A stretch of DNA of 64,000 bases, taken from assembly GCA_028015205.1 (NCBI GenBank), contig CM051520.1, positions 12,496,501 through 12,560,500 of the forward strand, read 5' to 3'. Below the pieces are notes generated by a model. It did no database searches. It was not told the DNA's origin and worked only from the letters and a program-made list of their open reading frames with translations. Shown in pieces: positions 54,917 through 64,000 of this stretch. Each line of letters begins with the position of its first letter. Within the stretch, counting starts at the first letter, position 1. Position numbers and translations under genes: made by a program. The stretch comes from Mytilisepta virgata. Its lineage: Eukaryota > Mollusca > Bivalvia > Mytilida > Mytilidae.

Positions 54917-55415
54917 GTACATGTATATATGTGTTACTTTTTAAAAATGTCCAGTGGCGTGATAATAATTAGAAAGTGTACTGTTTTGTTCGACATGGGT
55001 GTGATGCAAAATATTCAGAGAGAATTATTATCTCTATATGCATATTTTATGTTAACCTTGTTGCATTGTTAATATATGGAAATAAAAATAAGAGTTCACG
55101 CTTAAGCTGAATACAATTGTGAAACTATAGTTTAATTCATTTGTCTGACATCAATCTACGTTATTATTTTGGCATAGCCGCAGTTAATGTAAAACAATTT
55201 AATAAAGAATCTGCACTATCTGCCAAATATGGATAAATGTTTATTCAAGAAAACTTGTATATACAAAGTATGGTTTAGATTTGGGTTGTACATGTGGCAT
55301 GTATACTCCAAATAATAAAAGTTATAAATGTTATGCATTGACAATAAATTACATCTGTAATTTTGAAACGAATTTAATGTTTGACTTTTTTTTAAATGCT
55401 TTACCTTTATTTTAG

Positions 55416-55525
55416 AAGAGAACGGACATACAGCAGACAATCCGACAGAATCCAACAAAGCTGTGGTGCTTGATATAATGATGACAAATGCTTTGGTTGC
55501 TCTCATTTGTATTGTAACTGTTGAG
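55416..55525 (+). CDS. Transmembrane-segment exon
   Basis: 110 nt, acceptor TTATTTTAG, donor GTAAAG, phase 1 to 0. It encodes EENGHTADNPTESNKAVVLD, then a hydrophobic stretch (MTNALVALICIVTVE). Confidence 0.55.
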
Positions 55526-55739
55526 GTAAAGGCAAAACAGCGCGTCTGTAGGTTTGTAAAGAACTCAGTCTCCTGGCAATAAAAATGAGACAAATCGTTC
55601 TTCAGCAGTTCCATTTGAAATGGACAAAAAATGGATGACAAAGACACCAAGTTACACATACATAGCACAAAAAATTAAAAAATTATGACCAACATAGACC
55701 CCACCAAAAACCGGGGTTGAAATTAGGTGTACCGGTTTG

Positions 55740-56250
55740 AGTTAGAAAGGTGAAATCCCGAATTCCGGAATTTAAAAAAAAAATTGATTCCTGATGTATA
55801 AAAATTTGAAATGGGAATTCCCGATCCCGAAATTCCAAGCTTAAAAAAGCCCAACCCCGATAAAGGTACCACTCATCTTCCCTGGTTTAGGGTCATTAAT
55901 TCATGATAAAAAGGGGGTGTTATACCATGATATTAGGGATCATGTACCATAGTAGGGAGGTCATTAATCCATGATAAAAGGGGTGGAGTGTTATAACCTG
56001 ATAGGAATCATGTACCATGGTGGGAGGTTAATATTCCTTAAGAGGTTGATATACGAGTAAGGGAGGGGGGGGGGGGGGGTCGTAGTGGTCCTTATCCAGA
56101 AATTCCGGGCTTAAAAACGTGATATCCCGAGGTCCCGAATTTAAAGATATTTCAATCCCGACATCCCGAAATGGGAATTCCTTGATTCCGAAAGGATTAA
56201 TCCTGAAATCCTGAGCTTAAAAACACCCAATCCCGGAGTCTCGATTAAGG
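55740..56250. repeat. Degenerate TCCCGA/GGAATT-rich repeat with poly-G tract
   Basis: Many copies of ATCCCGA, GAAATTCC and GCTTAAAAA around two similar segments (CATGATAAAAAGGGGGTGTT and CATGATAAAAGGGGTGGAGT, each followed by a CATGTACCATRGT word). A run of about 16 G lies near 56065. Confidence 0.6.
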
Positions 56251-59002
56251 TCTGACCATCCCTCATATAGGTTGGGAACAACCCCCCAAATGAGGGATAT
56301 CCTTTAAATGAGGTACTTTCTCTCAGACAAGGGGTTACTTTGCTGTTGTGGAATAACTTAACCTTTTAACTCGAAAAGGGGGAAAATTTATTATATTTGG
56401 AACAACTTTTCTAAAAGAGGGGTCCTCTTATTTTCAAAAATAAAGAAGATTGAAGTCCATTAATATTCCAAAATTCATTGACATGTTTTGTCAATATAAT
56501 ACAAGATAGATGCATTGTTCTTTGGACAAAGTTTCTACAAATAATATAAACATGTGCCCTTTTGTACTAAGAAATGGTTTTTAAAAAATGTTATTTTTTA
56601 TTACTTGAATTCAACACCTCATAAAAGGGATAGTTACTACATTCAGGGGTTATCCCTCATTTGAGGGATTGTTCCAAACCTGTCATATACGATAAAGGGA
56701 TTCTTTCCCATGATTTATCATTTATGCATCATGGGACGGTGGGAACATCACTATTCCATGTCCAATCCGTTTCAGTATATTCTGATACCGACATAGATAC
56801 ACAGCGCCATCTGTCGTCATAATTGTATTCGCGGTGTGTCCGCCACCAAGATAGATTTGTAATTCATAATATTACTTAGTTTCAAATATTAAAACAGAAG
56901 TTTAAAGTTTGAAATAAGAAAATAAAAGCTGAAATTCGGAAAGACCAAAATCAAAATTAACTTATTTGGAAACATAGAATTAGGAAGCTATTTTTATAAA
57001 AAAAAATATAATTTTAAAAATGCAACATTGTGAATTATAGAAGTTGTAATTTACTGTGAAGTATAATGCAAATTGCAAAACGGGCATTAGAATGAATTAA
57101 CAAGCTTAAGAATACAGAATTAAGAATAACGAAATTAGAATATAGAATATGGGATTTGGAATATAAAATTTTGAACTTAGAACTTATAATTTAGAACTTA
57201 GAACTTAGAATGGTGGCGGTGATCCCTTCCATATACATGGGTTTTCCCCGTTGTCTTCTTAAATTATATTTGTTTTATAAATATTTACTTTTTACTACAA
57301 CGTATATATATATATATATGGAAAATACTCCATACAGAATATACCCTCTTTGACTTCTCTGCTTTCTATTTATTTACATTCAAACAAACTTAAACCAGCG
57401 TTACTGGCCGTTTCGAACTTGTAACAGCTACCGATATTTTCTTTTTAACATGTTGAAGATCTTACTGTGATTTGAAGATTAAGGAAGGAGCTTTATTAAT
57501 TTGCAAAAACCTTTGACAGGTATATTTAGGCATTTAATGTCGAGATTGAATACACTATATCTGTAAATGGATCTACATTCCGATATCATATTGAAGGAGT
57601 ACGTCTCTCTTAATATGATATAGCCTTTCTACTTAAAAAAATGAAACTTTATTAATAAGTACATGAACACATTTTTCTTATTGTTTCCAGGGTAAATATT
57701 CATAATTATTCTAAAAAACTTAAATCATCCTTACTAAAATGGTGAAAAATGGTTACAAAATATTGCCAAGTTCTTTGTATCTGTGATCAAAGTTTGAAGT
57801 TGCTAAAAAGACTCACTAGACTGAAATTTTCCTTAGGCTCCTCTATCATGTCTATACTGTTACCGTATTAAAGTCAGATGTTGTTCTGGAGTTATGTCGC
57901 CTAGTCCGTAAAAAAATCAAATGTGCACGAAAAATCACAAAATTAACAATTTTTGGGTAAATTAAAAATCGTGTAGACTTCGATGTGCTCAATATATCTT
58001 GTTAAAATTTGAAACATACTTTGTTAGGATAAGTATCTTTTAATGGTCAACTGCTAATCAATGCTAAACATATAGCTTCAACTCCTATTTTGTGTTTTAA
58101 TTTAATGAATTTTACCCTTCACTAAATGACAAACGTCAAGTAAAAAGCCTAATTTAATATGTAAAAGCCATAGACCTAAATTGCCATAAAACGACATAAA
58201 CAAAAGAGACATTTCATTTCACCTTCCCAGTGCACAGTAAACGTACTAAACTTTATATAAGATAGATATACTATACGAATAAGTAAAAAAATGTTGTTTG
58301 ACGTTCAGCTAGTACAGAAAACGGTAAGATAAGAAAGATAAGAAAACTTTTATTCAAAGTCAGATATAAAAATAACTACAAACTTAAAATCTGTAGAGCT
58401 TTTTACCGACACAAATAACAAAACAACACATCCATGTAGTATTTGATGATGATGGATGGATGAATTGTTGTTTAAGGTCCAGTGTTCAACTGGATACGTG
58501 TCACATACTGTACATGATCTTTTCTTGGGTACAGGCAGAGATGGGGAATGGAAAAAAAATGTTTTTTTTTTAGTTTATCCTATTGTTGACATCACTTGAT
58601 ATATTTTTATTTCTGTTTCTGATAATTTAATTACCATTAATCAATTTAGGTATGAAATAATAGCTGTACGTGCTTTATTATGGCCAAGTAAACAAACCCA
58701 GTACAATAAATTAACAAATTAAATTCTGTTTTGATCACTACGAGACAAAGCCATAAACAGTATTTTATTCGTGTTATAAAAGCCCTGATAATCTACAATT
58801 CTTTTTAAATTACATATATACAGTCAGTGGAAAAAAATGAATTTCCGCTTAGAAATGTTCCTATATATTACATATAAAACCAACACTTTTCAAATGTGGT
58901 TCATAGCATTAGACATAACACGGAGACATTTACATACAAACATACATAATACACGTACTATGTATAAGGTAGATGTACCGCAAGATGGTGGTAGCACAGG
59001 CT

Positions 59003-59261
59003 CTTGTGTCAGAAAATAAAATTACTATATATGCCAAGAGAAAAGAAAAGGTCCCCAACTCTGGCAACACAATTTCCAAAGAATTATCGCTTCCACATTT
59101 CGGTCTCGCTCAAAACTTTTGGATCAATAACAAAAATATTAATTTATTAACACAACGATGTAATTCTTTGGAAATCGAAGCAGGCACGTAAAATTGTGTT
59201 GCCAGAGTTGGGGACCTTTTCTTTTCTCTTGGCATATATATTATTTTTTCTGAGACAAAAG
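59003..59261. repeat. Inverted repeat with about 88-105-bp arms
   Basis: 59003-59090 (TGCCAAGAGAAAAGAAAAGG, CCCCAACTCTGGCAACACAA) pairs with 59156-59261 (TTGTGTTGCCAGAGTTGGGG, CCTTTTCTTTTCTCTTGGCA). The loop is about 65 bp. Probably a small foldback element. Confidence 0.8.
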
Positions 59262-61129
59262 TGAGGTAAGGGCAAAAATGTCAAAAACCACTTAGTTAAT
59301 AGCTCAATCAAGTCGAACGCTTCCACAGAAGAAAAAAAAATGACTACCAGGCCATTATAAAAGGTCCAGATGAGTCCCATGCCCCTATACCATGGAGACA
59401 AATAATATCTTGGGCCCTGACAACAAATACATATTTCAAAATCGGTTTGTTTTGTACATATCAAAATTTGGTTTACTGATTGTCCAGTTGGCAATCACTT
59501 TCGATAGCCTGGTCACAGCTCGTCAGACGTAAAAGCAATAAAATCATCGTTCCTTTGCTAGGACTATTTTCGAGTGTGTGTCAAAAATTGATCCTCATAT
59601 CTTTCAGAATGTGGCCATACAAAAGGATGAATATAGAACTTAATGACTTTTACTGATTTTTTTTACAATATAAATATAAATCGATCATAAATGAAAAATA
59701 TTATTTTTTAAACTTTTTTCTCGATTGTATTAACATATGTTTCTATAGTTCATTTGGTGTAAATATTGTTTTTATCTTTTTCTCAAGTCAAGTCCAATTT
59801 ATATGGTATTTGACCAAGCATTGGAAAGGTAAGCTATAGAATTATAGTTTTTAATTTATATATTTGTGTTATTATTGAAAACGACTTTGAAGCAGAAAGA
59901 CTTGTTTGTTGAATCTTTGTACAAAAATAGGGTAACCAACATATTATGCCGCACAATATGTTAATTTCATTAAAATTTCTGGCAGAGATTTAATTATATG
60001 CGGTCTATAAATTTTTTCATCACTTTTGTCTCATCAGAATTATATAGTGTAAATAATATTTTAATTCGTATGTATATTTCCTCATTGGGTAAAATTATGA
60101 CCTATCTTCAAACTGAATAATTTTGGTGAATACAAAAAACCCAACTCGACGAAATAATGAATATGAAATAGTCCATATGTACGTGTTATTTCATTTTATT
60201 TAGCAGAAAGGATATCGTGTTCATATTTTTTTTTGTTAAAAAATCATGCAAATATACTGAAGCTAAAGATGTAAAACATTCTAATTGTTGTTGTCTTAAA
60301 ATTAACATATAGAAATCTTCATTGTAGGTATCATCATAATTTTAGATGTTGGTTCATGTTTTGCAAAACGTTATATTTTGAACGATATATGATATAATAT
60401 ATTTTAAAATTTATATATAAGACACATAACCTCGCATCTATAACTGTAAGATCATATATGCCAGAAATCCTGCGTATAATACCATAATTTGTCCTCCAAT
60501 CTCTCAGAGGCTGTCATAAAACGTAACAATCACACAATCGTACAATCAATCACAGAGCACATCAAGATATGCCCGGTAATTTGACAGATAAGCTTTTCAG
60601 GATTCTGTGTGAAGATTTTGTCAAAAAAAGTGATAAAATGAACATTTATGGGAAAATCTCTTATGAATAAAACTGACATAACCGTCAAGACTAAGTCCAT
60701 AAATGTTACATAATGAATATAGATTTCTTACTTAAGATTGTTTTTTTTTTTGGTTTTGTCAACTTAGTGCAAAAACACACTTTTTAACATGTTAAAACAT
60801 TTCATTTAAGTTAAGAATAAATTAAGAATATAGGACAGGTAAATTAAGAACACATGATATTTAAGTACTTAATATCAATTAATCAACAACATTTAAGAAA
60901 CAACCCTTCATATCAACAATAGAAAAAATAAAACACAAAATGAAATTGTCGGATAGTCAGATTTTTTTTTATTGTTACAGACGTTTATCAGTTTGTACTG
61001 CACTCTCCCACATTGAGAGTGGTTTGGACAGTGCAGAACAAACTGAAAAAAATGTCAAACTACATAGCAAAATGTCCATCCATTGGTAGCGTTATATGCA
61101 ATATTTCCATACCTTTTTTTGCAGATAAA

Positions 61130-61348
61130 ATGTGGAAGTTAACTGTACAAATAATATTGTGTCTGATCACATTTGTTTATACGATGAAACCATTCGACCC
61201 AAAGTCGTTTAAGTCAAGGAAAGAGACAATGAACCTGGTGACCTTTAATACAGGTTTAGGAACAATAATACCGAATTACTACCAACGTAAAGACGCCATA
61301 ATTAAAGAAATATTAGCATCCGATGTAGATTTTCTTTGTTTAAATGAG
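61130..61348 (+). CDS. EEP-family secreted protein, copy 4, exon A only
   Basis: Acceptor TTTTTTTGCAG is followed by ATAAA and ATG; donor GTTTGT follows GAG. 73 codons: signal peptide MWKLTVQIILCLITFVYT, the MNLVTFNTGLG motif (N40) and FLCLNE (E73). The same length as exon A of copy 3 and very similar. Exon B is expected downstream, but none is recognisable in the remaining 2.65 kb. The intron may be longer than in copies 2 and 3 (1.5 and 0.7 kb), or the copy is truncated. Confidence 0.8.
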
Positions 61349-64000
61349 GTTTGTTAATTATTTGAAAGAAAGAATCATGAAAATTTCAGTATTCAAATAG
61401 ACTGTACTTAAATCGCAATTCGTCAATCGTTGATGCGATTTAAATGCAGTCTCTTGGAAAAAAGCTATAACATACGTGCCACATCCACATACATGTTTTG
61501 GCTATAATAAGACCAATGATATAGGTTTTAAGCACCAAAAACAAATAACAAATTAGTTTACTGTCTTTATGTGTCCATATTGAATAGATATGTTCAACAG
61601 TTACAAGTTTTTTTTCCGACGTACATGTATGTAGTCGGTATAGTTTTGATTTTTGTTCATTGACCTTAAACTGTCTCGCTTAACTGCATGGTACCTTTCA
61701 ATTATCTGTGCGAGACTGGACAAAACTGCTGTAATTTATGATGTTCGAAAAAAATCTTTGTTAAAACGGAAAAATGAAATTTATATATACATGTAACTAA
61801 AATCTTATTACAATACATCTATTTAAAACAGAGTTTTTGATAAATAGCTATTTCGTGCAACTACTTGTAAAATACTACTTTTTACGTGCATACGGTCAAT
61901 ATAATTTTGAACAGCAACTATCATGCGAGGTGTATACTCGAACGCAATAGTTGTAATAAATGCTAAACTTCACGTTTTTAAAGTAAGCAAAGATGTACAT
62001 CAGAAAATGCGTCGAATGTGTTTTACGGTCGTCATCACGAATTGATTGGCCGTTACGAACTTTTTATCTCGCGTATGAGACTAGGTATCTTCCGTTAGAT
62101 TTCACGTCCTTCTGCAATTGACACTCCACCGGACTCGGCACCTCACCAGACTTGACACTTCACTGGCAATGTGCCATTGACGGAGCAGGACATGCTTACC
62201 CTTCCGGAGCACCTGAAATTACGGAATATAGACAGGCATTCAAAGTTTGTTTAAATTTATTTTCATCAAAAAATGAAACAGGATTCTACTCGTATGACAT
62301 CTAAGATTTCTAAGCAAAAAATATCACAAAACTAGTCATCTTATATACAAAATTGCGGCATAATATTTGTGTATGAGAGAAATAAGTTGCATTTGAGGAC
62401 AAAGCTGTCTCATGTAAATCAATCTTTTTAGAAATGGGATTTTGCTCCGATTTTGTTATTTCTGTTACCGGAAATGGTTATTCCTCTTACCAGAATCTTT
62501 GACAGATCTATTTCTATCGTCAGAAAAAGTCATTTCTGTGCCAATTTATTTTTGATTTATATCTGCTAGTGATTATAGCACGGCAAATACTCTATGGTAT
62601 AGACTAAGTATATCCTATGGTTTTATCCTATACACAATGCATTATTTTGTCCATCGTGTTACTTTTGATCCGTAACAGTAAATACTGTAAAAGTGCGGAC
62701 TAGGAACCTGTGGTGGATCTCCGGAGCTCAATCCACATACTTGCCTAGCGCGACCCCAGTTGGCGGATAAGGGATACCCTCTCGTTTGGGGTTGTCAGGT
62801 CATAATACGGAAAGCTTGACCGTTTACCACAGTGTGTAACGTATTTTGAGAATGCCGCACGTTAAAGACCCCTTCTTAGTTTTCGAAAAAGAGTATAATG
62901 AAGGCTACAATTACCCAACCATCCACCCTTTTCCAATTACAAAATTGGTTTTGTGTCCTGCCCTACCCTTATTTGTTTTGTGTTTGATAATTTGTTGAAC
63001 TGCTTCTCGTCCTGAAGAAGCATGAAATATTTGTCACTTGACGTTAAGCAAACAATAATAAATATAAATTAAAGTATGGACTTACCCGACATAAAGAGGT
63101 AAAAATATTTGAGAGAAAGGTCATCTGTTCTAATAAACATTGTGTATATGCCCATTCACTTCCGATTATTTTGACGTATGTTTTACTTAAAGGAATTCAT
63201 CAATTGTTTAATTGTGTTATTTTTTATCATGGTAACATTTAATACGTGACCCGAAATTAAACTCATATTATAGCTTAATACCTTTTTGGACAAACATATC
63301 CACAAAATTAAATTTCAAACAAATAGCATCTGCAACTTTTATCTAGAGGATGTACAATATAGCGGCGCAAGTGCAGTTTTGGTGGCAGAAAGATAACGCT
63401 TACTGCTTTTATGTATGACTGGTAACAGGGCAGACAACTCTAGAGGTTACACATGTTTCAATCAAAATATAGTTTCCGAAAATCAAAATTACCCAATTGG
63501 ACATTATAATACCTTTATATAGTAGAATACTATTACTTTAAAATGCAAATAATAGCGTGCCTATACTGGATAAATTTAATGATATTTTAAACCATTTTGT
63601 GCGTGGGACACGACGTTTGATGATATTTCATGGTATGATACGTCATACTAAACTTTTGTATCCAAACATATACATTTACAACATGTTTGGTTGTCAACTC
63701 GGTGTGTAGCATTATACCAAGCGAGTAATGTCATACAAAATCGAGAAATTATTTTGGACATTGCGTGGCCGCATAAAAGAAGCATTTTTTGAAAACGACC
63801 CGTATGTTTATTGTGAACTATAAAGACATTGCTGTAGCATGAGTAAACATTAAGAATAGGTCTCAAAATCGCACAGATTTTAATGTTCACTTGTCTTAAG
63901 GATGCTCGCTGGTCATGTTTTGGTCTTTTTGTCAGATTTTCGAAATCCTCGGGTTTTATCCATTTCTTACACATGCATTTTTTTCCCATGAACCCCTACT
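61349..64000. other. Intron or 3' flank of EEP copy 4
   Basis: No coding exon recognised. Holds a short Penelope-like 3' fragment (62168-62215, CTTACCCTTCCGGAGCACCT) and the SINE-like repeat 62690-63062. Confidence 0.5.
62690..63062 (+). repeat. SINE-like dispersed repeat
   Basis: GTGGATCTCCGGAGCTCAAT, CTTGCCTAGCGCGACCCCAG, GATACCCTCTCGTTTGGGG, GTCAGGTCATAATACGG, CCGCACGTTAAAGACCC, CTCGTCCTGAAGAAGCATGA, and an AATAATAAATATAAA tail. Inverse of 42850-43265. The A/T-rich 3' tail suggests retroposition. Confidence 0.6.

Larger units (their letters stand above)
54171..55525 (+). pseudogene. EGF-repeat transmembrane protein, three exons (middle exon has a stop)
   Basis: Exons 54171-54299 and 54773-54916 each encode one EGF-like module with phase 1 at both ends. 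Exon 55416-55525 encodes a linker and a hydrophobic membrane segment. The cysteine spacing and the WIGNYCTK and FTGKGC ends recall MEGF/PEAR-type scavenger-receptor-like EGF repeats. The middle exon has an in-frame TAA. No upstream signal-peptide exon and no cytoplasmic exon could be placed. It is on the same strand as the EEP array, between copies 3 and 4. It could be a decayed gene, or a gene with an alternative exon. Confidence 0.55.
55526..61124. other. Gene-free region before EEP copy 4
   Basis: No exon recognised. 55740-56280 is a degenerate repeat rich in TCCCGA/GAAATTCC words with a poly-G tract near 56065. 57098-57215 is an AGAATTTAGAACTTAGAA simple repeat. 59003-59261 is an inverted repeat. 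The 5' UTR exon of copy 4 should be within this stretch. Confidence 0.5.

Overview
The window is AT-rich animal nuclear DNA. It has short phase-consistent exons bounded by GT/AG, long introns, many dispersed repeats, one full-length Ty3/gypsy LTR retrotransposon and Penelope-like reverse-transcriptase fragments. The repeat families remind me of a bivalve mollusc, probably a Mytilus-type mussel. That is from memory; no search was run.

The backbone is a plus-strand tandem array of at least four genes for a secreted endonuclease/exonuclease/phosphatase (EEP, DNase I/neutral sphingomyelinase fold) protein, built from six coding exons (A to F) with conserved junctions. Copy 1 (121-3408) has exons C-F; its start lies left of the window. 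Copy 2 (21412-30097) is complete and open, but three catalytic positions are replaced (H to Q, N to G, D to Y), so it looks like a pseudoenzyme. Copy 3 (38283-44540) is complete, encodes 396 residues and keeps every catalytic motif. Copy 4 starts at 61130; only exon A is visible. The ATG of copies 2-4 lies 3-5 nt after a splice acceptor, so a 5' UTR exon is expected upstream of each.

Between copies 1 and 2 lies a 10.3-kb gypsy element (5588-15934). It has about 1457-bp LTRs roughly 99% identical, a 4-bp target duplication (ATAC), gag, a canonical -1 frameshift site, and pol with one in-frame stop. In the env position it carries an unexpected third ORF: two C2H2 zinc fingers followed by a long tail with repeated QT motifs. 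It landed next to a decayed minus-strand gene (15970-16540, possibly with a terminal exon at 5312-5382).

From 16.6 to 21.4 kb there are repeats, including a minisatellite locus present in both orientations. The introns of copy 2 hold a pogo-like MITE, four tandem arrays and a 1.4-kb foldback element. The region 30.1-38.3 kb is gene-free and repeat-rich. The region 44.5-61.1 kb contains Penelope-like fragments (two head to head at 48872-50985) and three exons of an EGF-repeat membrane protein, the second with an in-frame stop. No tRNA, rRNA or CRISPR array was recognised.
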